DNA of 64,000 nt from the NCBI GenBank assembly GCA_023101885.1, contig JALPQD010000223.1, positions 3,397,866-3,461,865 on the forward strand, written 5' to 3'. This DNA is from Typhlomys cinereus. Lineage: Eukaryota; Chordata; Mammalia; Rodentia; Platacanthomyidae. A program made the position numbers and the translations under genes. Positions 50,196-61,607 of the stretch are shown here, in pieces (the stretch's first letter is position 1; each line of letters starts with the position of its first letter). The notes under the pieces were generated by a model. That model was not told the origin of the DNA. It was given only the letters and a program-made list of their open reading frames with translations, and did no database searches.

Positions 50196-50211
50196 TCTAC
50201 CTGAAGTTTTT
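50196..50211 (+). repeat. TSD of L1-A, left copy
   Basis: TCTACCTGAAGTTTTT, identical to 63413-63428 on the other side of the element. The last Ts merge with the element's poly(A), read here as a T run. Confidence 0.93.
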
Positions 50212-50222
50212 TTTTTTTTTTT

Positions 50223-51210
50223 ATTTCAGCTCATACAAACTTATTAGGTACACCAGTTCCCTCCCTCCCTCCTCCTCCCCCCGTACCCCCTGTTCTCCCT
50301 CCCCACCCCTCTCCCTCCCCATCCCCCAGTGCCTCCCACCCCAATTCCCAGAGAGTCCTTTCTTGTGCATGACTGATTTTCCTCTGGGCCCTCCTCTCCG
50401 ATGACGTACAAGGACCCAGTGGCCTTTGCCGAACCCTTTCCCGTGTTCCCCTTAGGTATAGGAACACTGCTGTGGCTGCCAATTCTTTGCCTCCAAGGAT
50501 CTTGGTGCCTTTAGCAGACGCTAGACTTTGTGAGGTCGACAGTGTGTTGGACAATGCGCAGGGCATGCAAAGTCCAATTATGATTGCTTCAGCCCTAACT
50601 AGTATAGAGTATCTTACATATCATTGCTCCTCCCATCCTTATGCTCTTACACTCTTACCGCCCCCTCTTCCGCAAATTTCCCTGAGCTTCAAGATGGGGA
50701 GAGACTAAGCTGGCCTAGTTCTAGGTGGTTGATATAGAGTCTCTGAAGTTCTGGATTGTGGTTTGTTGATTTTCTTTTGCAGTTTTGCTGCTCCTGCAAT
50801 GCCCTTCACTCCATCCTGGTGGGCATTGTATGTTACCCCCTGGCCAGAGACAAAAAGTTGTTAGAGTCTTGTGATAAAAGCACATTCAAAGGTAGATGTA
50901 ATAAAAGTGGGAAACCACAGTGAGGGAGGGGTCTATCACCCATTTGCAAAATTGTTACTTTTTATCTGCCAGACTATATGCCCTCCTCTTCTGGTGAGAT
51001 CACTCCCCCTCAGTAGTAAATGATCAGGAACAAAAGTCTGTGAACTTAATCAGATGTCTCATTACTTATTTGGGTCCTTGGTGGAGGCCTATTTTCCCTG
51101 CTGTAATATGGTCCCTTCTCTCCTTCTTTCTGGTGTGGCCCTCCTACCCCATCCCTCCTGTTCATAATCCTTGGAATTCCTGTCTCTAGGTGGGCTGGGT
51201 GGGTTTGTTA
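50223..51210 (-). other. L1-A 3'UTR
   Basis: Contains the C-rich (G-rich in sense) tract at about 50260-50345 and a terminal sequence in sense GTGTACCTAATAAGTTTGTATGAGCTGAAATAA. This end type is shared with the 21034 and 40862 fragments and differs from that of L1-1 and L1-B. Confidence 0.85.
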
Positions 51211-53438
51211 CTAGGAGCCACCTATTAGGGAGTACATACGGCGCTTAATTTTCTGGGTCTGGGATACTTCACTTAATACAATTGTTTCTAATGACATCCA
51301 TTTCCCGGCAAATTCCAGTAATTCATCATTTTTGATGGCTGAGTAGTACTCCATTGTATAGATGTACCACAGTTTCCTTATCCACTCGTCAACTGTTGGA
51401 CATTTGGGCTGATTCCATGTCTTTGCTATTGTAAACAGTGCTGCTATGAACATGGTCGTGCTTGTGCTATCGAGGCGAACCTCTGCTGTATGGGGGGTTA
51501 TTCCCAAAAGTGGAATACCAGGGTCATATGGCATTTCAATCTTTAATTTCTTTAAGAATCTCCAGACGGCTCGCCAGAGTGGCTGTATGAGCCTGCATTC
51601 CCACCAGCAATGTAGGAGAGTTCCCCTCTCTCCACATCCTCTCCAGCATTTGTCGTTGTTAGTATTGTGGATTTTTGCCATCCTGACCGGGGTGAGATGA
51701 TATCTCAGGGAAGTTTTGATTTGCATTTCCCTGATGGCTAAAGAAGTGGAGCATTTTTTCAGATATTTGTTAGACATTTTAATTTCATCCCTGGTAAAGT
51801 TTCTTTGAAGTTCCAGGGCCCATTTTTTAATTGGGCCATTGGTTTCCTTGGTGTTTAGTTTTCTAAGTTCTTTGTGCACTCTGGACAATAGAGCTCTATC
51901 AGATATGTGGTTAGTGAAGATTTTCTCCCATTCTGTGGGTTGCCTTTGAGCTCGTGTTACAATCTCTTTATCTGAACAGAAGCTCTTTAATTTCACAAGA
52001 TCCCAACTGTTGAGAGTTGGTAGCAGTGACTGTGCCATTGGATGTCTGTTTAGGAACTGTTGGCCTAGCCCAATCAGCTCGAGGGAGTTCCCTATTCTTT
52101 CAACTATGGTTTTTATAGTCTCTGGCCTGATATCAAGGTCCTTGATCCATTTGGAATTAAGTCTTGTACATGGTGACAAGTACGGGTCCAGCTTTAATCT
52201 TCTGCATGTGGAGATCCAGTTTTGCCAGCACCATTTGTTGAAGATGCTGTTCTTTTTCCATTGGATTCTTTGGGCCCCTTTGTCAAAGACCAAATGGCTG
52301 TAACTTTGTGGGCTTATATCTGGGTCTTCAATCCTTATCCATTGATCTGTGTGTCTATTTTGGAGCCAATACCAGGCTGTCTTTACAACTATGGATTTGT
52401 AGTATAGACTAAGGTTTGGTATGGTTATACCTCCAGCTGTGTTTTTGTTACTCAGGATTGTTTTTGCTATCCTGGGTCTTTTGTGCCTCCATATGAACTT
52501 TGAGATTGTTTGGTCAACTTCTTTGAAGAATTGCTTTGGGATTTTGATTGGTATAGCATTGAATCTGTATATTGCCTTTGGTAGGATGGTCATTTTCACG
52601 ATGTTGATTCTGCCAATCCAGGAACAAGGGAGGTCTTTCCACCTTCTGGTGTCTTCGGCTATTTCTTTCTTTAGGGTTTTAAAGTTTTCATTGTAAAGGT
52701 CTTTTACCTCCTTAGTTAGGTTTATACCAAGGTATTTCATTTTTTTAGGGGCTATAATAAATGGTATTGTTTCAAGGCTTTTTCACTTCTTTCATTCTGG
52801 GCATATAGGAAGGCCTCTGATTTTTGCACATTTATTTTGTATCCTGCCACCCTGCTGAACTTCTCAATTAGTTCTAGGAGCTTCCTGGTGGAGTTTTTGG
52901 GATCACTCAGGTATAAGATCATGTCATCTGCAAATAGGGATAGCTTGACTTCTTCCTTGCCGATTTGAATCCCTCTTATGTCCCTTTCTTGTCTTATGGC
53001 TTCAGCTAATACTTCAAGTACAATATTGAATAGAAGTGGTGAGAGTGGACAGCCTTGTCTAGTTCCTGATCGAAGTGGGAATGCTTCCAATTGTTCCCCA
53101 TTGAGCATAATCCTTGCTGTGGGCTTGTTGTATGTAGCTTTTATTATATTGATAAAGGTTCCTTCCATTCCTACTGTCTCTAGCGTTTTGATCATAAAAG
53201 GCTGTTGGATCTTGTCAAAAGCTTTTTCTGCATCTATCGAGAGTATCATGTGGTCTTGGACTTTGGACTGGTTTACATGATGAATTACATTTATTGATTT
53301 GCGTATGTTGAACCAACCTTGTGTGCCGGGGATGAAGCCTACTTGGTCCCCATGAATGATCTTTTTAATATGTTTTTGAATCCGATTTGCTAAGACTTTG
53401 TTGAGAATCTTTGCATCTGTGTTCATCAGGGAGATCGG
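51211..53438 (-). pseudogene. L1-A ORF2, 3' part (RT and C-terminus)
   Basis: Open at 53426-52752 with RT motifs GCPLSPLLF and FADDMILY intact. A 4-bp deletion near 52780, relative to L1-B, then moves the frame, and the C-terminal part is open at 52740-51211 with the Cys-rich [18 protein letters not shown] motif. It has no start codon of its own because the 5' part lies beyond L1-B. Confidence 0.93.
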
Positions 53439-53448
53439 CCTATAGTTT

Positions 53449-53456
<8 letters not shown>
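53439..53456 (+). repeat. TSD of L1-B, left copy
   Basis: CCTATAGTTTTCTTTTTT, identical to 59965-59982. On the right the next bases are AAGCG, so first-strand cleavage was at TTTTTT/AAG, matching the L1 endonuclease preference TTTT/AA. Confidence 0.95.
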
Positions 53457-53491
<35 letters not shown>

Positions 53492-53496
<5 letters not shown>

Positions 53497-53512
53497 GTGG
53501 ATTGTTTATTTA
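53492..53512 (-). other. 3'-transduced tag of L1-B
   Basis: Between a first A-rich stretch (T run 53513-53522) and the terminal 41-base A tail lies a 21-bp sequence, in sense TAAATAAA then CAATCCACACAGC. It is absent from the 3' ends of the other L1 copies. This is the signature of read-through past the L1 poly(A) signal at the parent locus followed by retrotransposition. Confidence 0.7.
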
Positions 53513-53522
53513 TTTTTTTTTT

Positions 53523-54479
53523 ATTAAAAATTTAATTATACATTTTAAAATTTTTTACCAGTTCCCTCCCTCCCCCCTCCCCTTCCCCCAGTGTCTCCCC
53601 CCCAATTCCCAGAGAGTCCTTTATTGTGTGCGCCTAACTCTCCACTGGGTCCTCCTCTCCGATGACATATAAGGACCCAGTGGCATTTCCATAAGCCCTT
53701 TCTCTTGTTCCCCTTAATCATAAGACTACTACTATGGCTGTCAATCCCTTGCCTCCAGGGGTCTCGGTGCCCTTAACAGATGCTAGACTTTATGAGGGCA
53801 ACAGTGCGCTGGACATTGCGCAGGGCATGCAAAGTTCCATTATGATTGCTTTGGCCCCAACTATTGTTGAGAATCTTGCAAATCGTTGCTCCTCCCATCC
53901 TTTTGCTCTTACAATCTTACCGCCCCCTCTTCCGCAAATGTCCCTGAGCTCCAGGATGGGGAGAGATTAGGCTGTCCTAGTTCTATGTGATTGATATAGA
54001 GTCTCTGAAGTTCTGGATTGTGGTTTGTTGATTTTCTTTTGCAGTTTTTCTGCTCCTGCAATTCCCTTCACTCCATTCTGCTGGGCACTGTATGTCACCC
54101 CCTGGCCAGAGACAAAAAGCTGTTAAACTGGAGTCTTGTTGTAATAGCACATTCAAGGGTAGATGTAATAAGAGTAGGAAACCTCACTGAGGGCGGGGTC
54201 CATTACCCATTTGCACAATGATTACTTTTTATCTGCTAGACTATATGCCCTCCCCTTCTGGTGAGATCAGGAAAGAACGTCTGTGAACTTAACCAGGTTT
54301 CTCATTACTTACTTGCAGACCTTGATGGAGGCCTATTTTCTCTGCTGTAACATGGTCTCCTCTCTCCTTGTTTCTGGTGTGGCCCTCCTAACCCATCTCT
54401 CTTGTTCATAATCCTTGCAATTACTGTGTTACATAGGTTTACTTTTGAGTGTCCCAATGTGGGCTGGGCGAGTTTGGTA
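53523..54479 (-). other. L1-B 3'UTR
   Basis: Very close to the L1-1 3'UTR, including the sense end GGTAAAAAATTTTAAAATGTATAATTAAATTTTT. It has a sense G-rich tract (plus-strand C/T-rich, about 53549-53612). Confidence 0.85.
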
Positions 54480-57400
54480 CTAGGAGCCACCTATTAGGGA
54501 GTACATACGGCGCTTAATTTTCTGGGTTTGGGATACTTCACTTAATATAATTCTTTCTAATGACATCCATTTCCCAGCAAATTCCAGTAATTCATCATTT
54601 TTGATGGCTGAGTAGTACTCCATTGTATAGATGTACCACAGTTTCCTTATCCACTCGTCAACTGTTGGACATTTAGGTTGATTCCATGACTTTGCTATTG
54701 TAAACAGTGCTGCTATGAACATGGTCGAGCTTGTGCTATCGAGGCGAACCTCTGCTGCTTGGGGGGTTATTCCCAAAAGTGGGATAGCAGGGTCATACGG
54801 CATTTCAATCTTTAATTTCTTTAAGAATCTCCAGACGGCTCGCCAGAGTGGCTGTATGAGCCTGCATTCCCACCAACAATGTAGGAGAGTTCCCCTCTCC
54901 CCACATCCTCTCCAGCATTTGTCGTTGTTTGTACTGTGGATTTTTGCCATCCTGACCGGGGTGAGATGATATCTCAGGGAAGTTTTGATTTGCATTTCCC
55001 TGATGGCGAAGGAAGTGGAGCATTTTTTAAGATAATTGTTAGACATTTTAATTTCATCCCTGGTAAAGTTTCTTTGAAGTTCCAGGGCCCATTTTTTAAT
55101 TGGGCCAGTGTTTTCCTTGGAGTTTAATTTTCTAAGTTCTTTGTGCACTCTGGACAGTAGAGCTCTGTCAGATATGTGGTTAGTGAAGATTTTCTCCCAT
55201 TCTGTGGGTTGCCTTTGAGCTCGTGCGACAATCTCTTTATCTGAACAGAAGCTCTTTAATTTCACAAGATCCCAACTGTTGAGAGTTGGTAGCAGTGACT
55301 GTGCCATTGGATGTCTGTTTAGGAAGTGTTGGCCTAGCCCAATCAGCTCGAGGGAGTTCCCTATCCTTTCAACTATGGCTTTTAAAGTCTGTGGCCTGAT
55401 ATCAAGGTCCTTGATCCATTTGGAATTAAGTCTTGTACATGGTGACAAGTACGGGTCCAGCTTTAATCTTCTGCATGTGGAGATCCAGTTTTGCCAGCAC
55501 CATTTGTTGAAGATGCTGTTCTTTTTCCATTGGATTCTTTGGGCCCCTTTGTCAAAGACCAAGTGGCTGTAACTTTGTGGGCTTATATCTGGGTCTTCAA
55601 TCCTTATCCATTGATCTGTGTGTCTATTTTGGAGCCAGTACCAGGCTGTCTTTATAACTGTGGATTTGTAGTATAGACTTAGGTTTGGTATGGTAATACC
55701 TCCAGCTGTGTTTTTGTTACTCAGGATTGTTTTTGCTATCCTGGGTCTTTTGTGCCTCCATATGAACTTTGAGATTGTTTGGTCAACTTCTTTGAAGAAT
55801 TGCTTTGGGATTTTGATTGGTATAGCATTGAATCTGTATATTGCCTTTGGTAGGATGGTCATTTTCACGATGTTGATTCTGCCAATCCAGGAACAAGGGA
55901 GGTCTTTCCACCTTCTGGTGTCTTCGGCTATTTCTTTCTTTAGGGTTTTAAAGTTTTCATTGTAAAGGTCTTTTACCTCCTTAGTTAGGTTTATACCAAG
56001 GTATTTCATTTTTTTAGGGGTTATAGTAAATGGCATGGTTTCTCTCAAGGCTTTTTCACTTCTTTCATTCTGGGCATATAGGAAGGCCTCTGATTTTTGC
56101 ACATTTATTTTGTATCCTGCCACCCTGCTGAACTTCTCAATTAGTTCCAGGAGCTTCCTGGTGGAGTTTTTGGGATCACTCAGGTATAAGATCATGTCAT
56201 CTGCAAGTAGAGATAGCTTGACTTCTTCCTTGCCAATTTGAATCCCTCTTATGTCCCTTTCTTGTCTTATGGCTTCGGCTAAGACTTCAAGTACAATATT
56301 GAATAGAAGTAGTGAGAGTGGACAGCCTTGTCTTGTTCCTGATCGAAGTGGGAATGCTTCCAATTGTTCCCCATTGAGCATAATCCTTGCTGTGGGCTTG
56401 TTGTATACAGCTTTTATTATATTGATAAAAGTTCCTTCCATTCCTACTGTCTCTAGCGTTTTGATCATAAAAGGCTGTTGGATCTTGTCAAAAGCTTTTT
56501 CTGCATCTATCGAGAGTATCATGTGGTCTTGGACTTTGGACTGGTTTACATGATGAATTACATTTATTGATTTGCGTATGTTGAACCAACCTTGTGTGCC
56601 GGGGATGAAGCCTACTTGGTCCCCATGAATGATCTTTTTAATATGTTTTTGAATCCGATTTGCTAAGACTTTGTTGAGAATCTTTGCATCTGTGTTCATC
56701 AGGGAGATCGGCCTATAGTTTTCTTTTTTAAGTGAATCTTTATTAGGTTTTGGGATTAAAACGATATTAGCTTCATAGAAGGAATTTGGTAGTGTTCCTT
56801 CCTTTGCTATTTGGTGGAACAGTTTAAGGAGTATTGGTGTTATTAACTCCTTAAATGTCTTGTAGAACTCTGTGCTGAATCCATCTGGTCCAGGACATTT
56901 TTTGGTGGGAAGATTCGAGATTACTTCCTCAATTTCCTTATATGTTATAGGACTATTTAAGTAATTCACAACTTCCTGATTCAATTTAGGTAAGTTGTGT
57001 TTACTTAGAAATTCATCCATCTCTTTTGTGTTGTCAAACTTCACAGAGTATAAGTTTTTGAAATATGATGTTATAATTCTCTGGATTTCTTGGGTATCCG
57101 TAGTGATAACTCCATGTTCATTTCTAATTTTGTTAATTTGGGTTTTCTCTCTCTTGCTTTTGGTTAGTTTAGCTAGGGGTGTATCAATCTTGTTGATTTT
57201 TTCAAAGAACCAGCTTTTCGATTTGTTGATTTTTTCTATCGTTTTCTTAGTCTCGATTTCAGATATTTCTCCCCTTATTTTGCTAATCTCTTCTCTTCTA
57301 CTGCTTTTGGGATCAGATTGCTCTAGTTTCTCTAAAGCTTTAAGCTGCATTGTTAAGTTGTTTATTTCTGATGTTTCCATTTTTTTGATGTGGGCATTAA

Positions 57401-58304
57401 GAGCTATGAACTTACCTCTTAGAACAGCTTTCATTGTGTCCCAGAGATTTTGGTAAGTTGTATTTTCGTTATCATTCACTTTCAGGAAATCTTGAATTTC
57501 CTTTTTAATTTCTTCCTGAATCCAGTTCTCATTCAGCATCATAGTGTTAAGTTTCCAGGAGTTAGTGTATTTTCTCTTGTTTGATGTGTTGTGGATGTCC
57601 AGCTTTAGGCCGTGGTGGTCTGATAGGGCACAGGTTAGAATTTCAACTTTCTTGTACATGTGTAGATTCATTTTGTGGCCCAATATGTGATCTATTTTGG
57701 AGAAAGTTCCGTGTGCTGCTGAGAAAAATGTGTATTCTTTGGTGCGTGGGTGAAAAGTTCGATAGAGATCTGTGAGGTCCATTTCTTTCAGGGTTTGATT
57801 AAGTTCCAAAGTGTCTCTGTTAAGCTTTTGACCTGTTGATCTATCCCATGTAGAGAGGGCGGTGTTGAAGTCCCCAAGAATTATCGTTTGGGGGTTGATT
57901 TCTTGCTTTAGACGCTGTAGGGTTTTCTTAATGAATGTGGAGGGGCCCGTATTGGGTGCATATATGTTCAGTATTGTGAAGTCTTCCTGGTGAATTGTAC
58001 CTCTGACTAAAATGTAGTATCCATCCGTGTCTCTTATAATTTTTTTTGGTTTGAAATCCACTTTGTCTGATAGCATAATGGCTACCCCTGCCTGTTTTCT
58101 GCTTCCATTTGCTTGTAGAATTGTTGACCAGCCTTTTATTTTTAGAGCGTGCCTATCTTTTGTGGTGAGATGGGTTTCCTGCAGGCAGCAGATTGATGGA
58201 TTGTGATTTTTAATCCAAGTTTGTAATCTGTGTCTCTTGATCGGTGAATTAAGTCCATTAACATTTAGTGTTATAATGGAGAAACTATTGTTAATTCCAG
58301 ACAT
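54480..58304 (-). CDS. L1-B ORF2p: endonuclease and reverse transcriptase
   Basis: An open frame of 1274 codons, the usual length of mammalian ORF2p. It nicks DNA at TTTT/AA and primes reverse transcription of L1 and SINE RNA at the nick. Order: APE-like endonuclease (residues 1-240, with Asn14 in ITLNVNG, Glu43 in LQETHL, the GDFNTALS aspartate, and SDHHGLKLD near the end), a linker, reverse transcriptase (about 440-780) and a C-terminal Cys-rich segment ([18 protein letters not shown]). Oddities: the RT active site reads LADD at 700-703 where L1-1 and L1-A have FADD (T-to-C in sense, plus-strand 56207), and residue 665 is Leu in GCPLSLLLF where the others have Pro (plus-strand 56311). Both aspartates are kept. 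Reduced or no RT activity is inferred. Confidence 0.95.
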   Translation of the reverse strand: MSGINNSFSIITLNVNGLNSPIKRHRLQTWIKNHNPSICCLQETHLTTKDRHALKIKGWSTILQANGSRKQAGVAIMLSDKVDFKPKKIIRDTDGYYILVRGTIHQEDFTILNIYAPNTGPSTFIKKTLQRLKQEINPQTIILGDFNTALSTWDRSTGQKLNRDTLELNQTLKEMDLTDLYRTFHPRTKEYTFFSAAHGTFSKIDHILGHKMNLHMYKKVEILTCALSDHHGLKLDIHNTSNKRKYTNSWKLNTMMLNENWIQEEIKKEIQDFLKVNDNENTTYQNLWDTMKAVLRGKFIALNAHIKKMETSEINNLTMQLKALEKLEQSDPKSSRREEISKIRGEISEIETKKTIEKINKSKSWFFEKINKIDTPLAKLTKSKREKTQINKIRNEHGVITTDTQEIQRIITSYFKNLYSVKFDNTKEMDEFLSKHNLPKLNQEVVNYLNSPITYKEIEEVISNLPTKKCPGPDGFSTEFYKTFKELITPILLKLFHQIAKEGTLPNSFYEANIVLIPKPNKDSLKKENYRPISLMNTDAKILNKVLANRIQKHIKKIIHGDQVGFIPGTQGWFNIRKSINVIHHVNQSKVQDHMILSIDAEKAFDKIQQPFMIKTLETVGMEGTFINIIKAVYNKPTARIMLNGEQLEAFPLRSGTRQGCPLSLLLFNIVLEVLAEAIRQERDIRGIQIGKEEVKLSLLADDMILYLSDPKNSTRKLLELIEKFSRVAGYKINVQKSEAFLYAQNERSEKALRETMPFTITPKKMKYLGINLTKEVKDLYNENFKTLKKEIAEDTRRWKDLPCSWIGRINIVKMTILPKAIYRFNAIPIKIPKQFFKEVDQTISKFIWRHKRPRIAKTILSNKNTAGGITIPNLSLYYKSTVIKTAWYWLQNRHTDQWIRIEDPDISPQSYSHLVFDKGAQRIQWKKNSIFNKWCWQNWISTCRRLKLDPYLSPCTRLNSKWIKDLDIRPQTLKAIVERIGNSLELIGLGQHFLNRHPMAQSLLPTLNSWDLVKLKSFCSDKEIVARAQRQPTEWEKIFTNHISDRALLSRVHKELRKLNSKENTGPIKKWALELQRNFTRDEIKMSNNYLKKCSTSFAIREMQIKTSLRYHLTPVRMAKIHSTNNDKCWRGCGERGTLLHCWWECRLIQPLWRAVWRFLKKLKIEMPYDPAIPLLGITPQAAEVRLDSTSSTMFIAALFTIAKSWNQPKCPTVDEWIRKLWYIYTMEYYSAIKNDELLEFAGKWMSLERIILSEVSQTQKIKRRMYSLIGGS

Positions 58305-58354
58305 TTATTATGTTTAGTAGCTTTTATAAGTATATTGCTTCGCTTTTAATGGTG

Positions 58355-59425
58355 TTATATTTGCCTTCTGTTCTCCTGGATATGCCTGTTTTTTTCTTCA
58401 CGCTTGAGTATCATTTCTAGCAGTTTTTGAAGGCCTGGTTTGGTGGCCATGTATCCCTTAAAGTTGTCTTTGTGCTGGAAAATTTTTCTTTCTCCCTCGA
58501 TCATGACTGATAGTTTTGCAGGGTAAATCAGCCTGGGTTGACATTTTTGCTCATTCAATACTTGAAGTATGTCTCTCCAAGCTCTTCTTGCTTTTACTGT
58601 TTCGACTGAGAAGTCATTTGTTATTTTAATAGGTTTGCCTTTAAAAGTGACTTGTTTTTTCTCCCTTGAAGCTCTCAGCACCAGTTCTTTATCTTGAATG
58701 TGGAGTGTTTTAACTATTATTTGCCGCGGTGTGCTTCTAGTTTGGTCGTATCTGTTTGGGGTGCGGAATGCCTCTTGTATATGAATGGGCCTCTCTTTCT
58801 TTAGATGAGGAAAGTTTTCCTTGATGATCGTTTGAAAAATTTCCGCAGGGGTGGTATTTTGAGATTCTTGCTCCGGTATTCCATGAATACGCATGTTAGG
58901 CTTCTTCAGGGTGTCCCATATCTCTTGGATATTTCTCTCAAGTATCTTTTTGGCTTTAACAACCTCTTCCATTGAGCTGGCTAGTACTCCCACTTTATCT
59001 TCAAGGTCTGAAATTCTGTTTTCTGCTTCATTAGTTCTGTTGATAAGACTCTCTGTGGCGTTCTGGGTTGAAGATAACTTGTCTTTTAGCTCAGTTTTAA
59101 ACTCTGCTTGAGTTTGTTTTAACTGTTCTATGCCGCTTTTTGTTTCTTGCACTGTTTTTCTCAACTCCTCCAGATGTCTGTTGTGTTCCTCTTCAAAGCG
59201 ATTGATTCGATTATGTAATTCCTCCCGGATTTCCTCTTTCATAGTATTGAACATGGTAATGATCATATTTTGAAAGTCGTTATCCTGGGTCAGGCTTTCT
59301 TGGCCTTTTTCCGCGGGTTTGTTCTTTTTGGAGTCTAACATTATGGGATTAATTTCTTCAGTGGGAGATTTGTTTACTTGAGTGTTGCTTCTCATGGATT
59401 TGCACTTTGACTTTGGCATTGTCAT
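58355..59425 (-). CDS. L1-B ORF1p: RNA-binding chaperone, intact
   Basis: 356 codons from MTMPKSKCKSMRSN to a stop 50 bp before ORF2. ORF1p trimers coat L1 RNA to form the cytoplasmic RNP. A basic N-terminus (1-45) is followed by a heptad-rich coiled coil (about 50-155, with EEEHNRHLEELRKTVQETK and ENRISDLEDKVG). Next come an RRM (about 160-255, starting at NMRIHGIPEQE) and a basic C-terminal domain (about 260-356, with RRAWRDILQVLNE and YPAKLSV). No defect is seen. Translation of ORF2 presumably follows by reinitiation across the short spacer. Confidence 0.95.
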   Translation of the reverse strand: MTMPKSKCKSMRSNTQVNKSPTEEINPIMLDSKKNKPAEKGQESLTQDNDFQNMIITMFNTMKEEIREELHNRINRFEEEHNRHLEELRKTVQETKSGIEQLKQTQAEFKTELKDKLSSTQNATESLINRTNEAENRISDLEDKVGVLASSMEEVVKAKKILERNIQEIWDTLKKPNMRIHGIPEQESQNTTPAEIFQTIIKENFPHLKKERPIHIQEAFRTPNRYDQTRSTPRQIIVKTLHIQDKELVLRASREKKQVTFKGKPIKITNDFSVETVKARRAWRDILQVLNEQKCQPRLIYPAKLSVMIEGERKIFQHKDNFKGYMATKPGLQKLLEMILKREEKNRHIQENRRQI

Positions 59426-59964
59426 TTTAACTCTTAAGATCTCTCAATTTCACTAAACTGAATTATTTGGCCTGGGGTACTGGTGGGCGGGGCCTGAACG
59501 GGGACTTACCTAGGGAGCGGGGTGAGGCCCGGGTGGACCGCGTGCGTGTCCCGAGTGGCGGAGCGGGGTGGGGCGAAAAGGGAGGATGGGCGCAGGGGGA
59601 GGTGCTCCTCGTTCCCTGGGCCCCCGCGCGGCTCCGGCTGGATGGCGGGAGTCGGAGCCGGGTCCCCGTGGGCTGACCTGGGGTCCTAGAGCGCGCGTTG
59701 AGGCCCGGCTGGATCTCGCCTACGCGTCCCGACCGGCGGAGCGGGGGGTGGGGCGAAAGAGGGAGGCTGTGCGCGTCGGTGTGGAGCTATTTAACCCGAG
59801 GGCAGCTGGGGCGGGGCCCGGGCGCAGGGGGAGGTGCTCCTCGTTCCCTGGGCCCCCGCGCGGCTCCGGCTGGATGGCGGGAGTCGGAGCCGGGTCCCCG
59901 TGGGCTGACCTGGGGTCCTAGAGCGCGCGTTGAGGCCCGGCTGGATCTCGCCTACGCGTCCCGA
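59426..59964 (-). promoter_or_regulatory. L1-B 5'UTR with tandem promoter monomers
   Basis: GC-rich, with a repeat period of 232 bp (plus-strand GCGCAGGGGGAGGTGCTCC at 59590 and 59822). The monomer nearest ORF1 lacks the segment with the TATA-like TTAAATAG (plus-strand CTATTTAA at about 59789), which the outer one keeps. A splice-donor CTAGGTAAGT lies at 59513-59504 in sense. The truncated outer monomer marks the element's 5' end. Confidence 0.75.
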
Positions 59965-59982
59965 CCTATAGTTTTCTTTTTT
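59965..59982 (+). repeat. TSD of L1-B, right copy
   Basis: CCTATAGTTTTCTTTTTT, the second copy of the L1-B target site, within ORF2 of L1-A. Confidence 0.95.
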
Positions 59983-61557
59983 AAGCGAATCTTTATTAGG
60001 TTTTGGGATTAAAACGATATTAGCTTCATAGAAGGAATTTGGTAGTGTTCCTTCCTTTGCTACTTGATGGAACAGTTTAAGGAGTATTGGTGTTATTAAC
60101 TCCTTAAATGTCTGGTAGAACTCTGTGCTGAATCCATCTGGTCCAGGACATTTTTTGGTGGGAAGATTTGAGATTACTTCCTCAATTTCCTTATATGTTA
60201 TAGGACTATTTAAGTAATTCACAACTTCCTGATTCAATTTAGGTAAGTTGTGTTTACTTAGAAATTCATCCATCTCTTTTGTGTTGTCAAACTTCACAGA
60301 GTATAAGTTTTTGAAATATGATGTTATAATTCTCTGGATTTCTTGGGTATCAGTAGTGATAACTCCATGTTCATTTCTAATTTTGTTAATTTGGGTTTTC
60401 TCTCTCTTGCTTTTGGTTAGTTTCGCTAGGGGTGTATCAATCTTATTGATTTTTTCAAAGAACCAGCTTTTTGACTGGTTGATTTTTTCTATCGTTTTCT
60501 TAATCTCGATTTCAGATATTTCTCCCCTTATTTTGCTAATCTCCTCTCTTCTACTACTTTTGGGATCAGATTGCTCTAGTTTCTCTAAAGCTTTAAGCTG
60601 CAGTGTTAAGTTGTTTGTTTCTGACGTTTCCATTTTTTTGACGTAGGCATTAAGAGCTATGAACTTACCTCTTAGAACAGCTTTCATTGTGTCCCAGAGA
60701 TTTTGGTAAGTTGTATTTTCGTTATCATTCACTTTCAGGAAATCTTGAATTTCGTTTTTAATTTCTTCCTGAATCCATGTCTCATTCAGCATCATATTGT
60801 TAAGTTTCCAGGAGTTAGTGTATTTTCTCTTGTTTGATGTGTTGTGGATGTCCAGCTTTAGGCCGTGATGGTCTGATAGGGCACAGGTTAGAATTTCAAC
60901 TTTCTTGTATATGTGTAGATTCATTTTGTGGCCCAATATGTGATCTATTTTGGAGAAAGTTCCGTGTGCTGCTGAGAAAAATGTGTATTCTTTGGTGCGT
61001 GGGTGAAAAGTTCGATAGAGATCTGTAAGGTCCATTTCTTTCAGGGTTTGATTAAGTTCCAAAATGTCTCTGTTAAGCTTTTGACCTGTTGATCTATCCC
61101 ATGTTGACAGGGCGGTGTTGAAGTCCCCAAGAATTATTGTTTGGGGATTGATTTCTTGCTTTAGACGCTGTAGGGTTTTCTTAATGAATGTGGAGGGGCC
61201 CGTATTGGGTGCATATATGTTCAGGATTGTGAGGTCTTCCTGGTGAATTGTGCCTGTGACTAAAATGTAGTATCCATCCGTGTCTCTTATAATTTTCTTT
61301 GGTTTGAAGCCCACTTTGTCTGATAGCATAATGGCTACCCCTGCCTGTTTTCTGCTTCCATTTGCTTGTAGAATTGTTGACCAGCCTTTTATTTTTAGAG
61401 CGTGCCTATCTTTTGTGTTGAGATGGGTTTCCTGCAGGCAGCAGATTGATGGATTGTGATTTTTAATCCATGTTTGTAATCTGTGTCTCTTGATCGGTGA
61501 ATTAATTCCATTAACATTTAGTGTTATAATGGGGAAACTATTGTTAATTCCAGACAT
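59983..61557 (-). pseudogene. L1-A ORF2, 5' part (endonuclease)
   Basis: 525 codons from the ORF2 start, cut by L1-B just inside the reverse transcriptase (after KKENYR, before PISLMN). The frame runs on through the TSD into the L1-B 5'UTR, giving a 588-codon open frame that stops at 59791. The endonuclease motifs ([28 protein letters not shown]) are all intact, so a protein with endonuclease but no RT could be made. It is disabled as an ORF2p. Confidence 0.93.
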
Positions 61558-61607
61558 TTATTATGTTTAGTAGCTTTTATAAGTATATTGCTTCTTTTTT
61601 AATGATG

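Larger units (their letters stand above)
53457..59964 (-). mobile_element. L1-B: full-length L1 with both ORFs open
   Basis: Minus strand: monomeric 5'UTR (59964-59426), ORF1 (59425-58355), 50-bp spacer, ORF2 (58304-54480), 3'UTR (54479-53513), a 21-bp foreign tag (53512-53492) and a long poly(A) (T run 53491-53451, including TSD bases). It is inserted into ORF2 of L1-A with a perfect 18-bp TSD. Open ORFs, exact TSD and long pure A tail all mark it as the youngest insertion in the window. Whether it is active is doubtful because of two RT substitutions (see ORF2). Confidence 0.96.

Noticed and set aside
52421..57775. Plus-strand frames of 60-150 codons that recur in several L1s
   Set aside because: They are antisense shadows of conserved ORF2 sequence; their recurrence follows from L1 copy number and does not show selection.
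59467..60012. Plus-strand frames in L1 5'UTR DNA
   Set aside because: They come from GC-rich monomer sequence lacking stops and are antisense to the L1.
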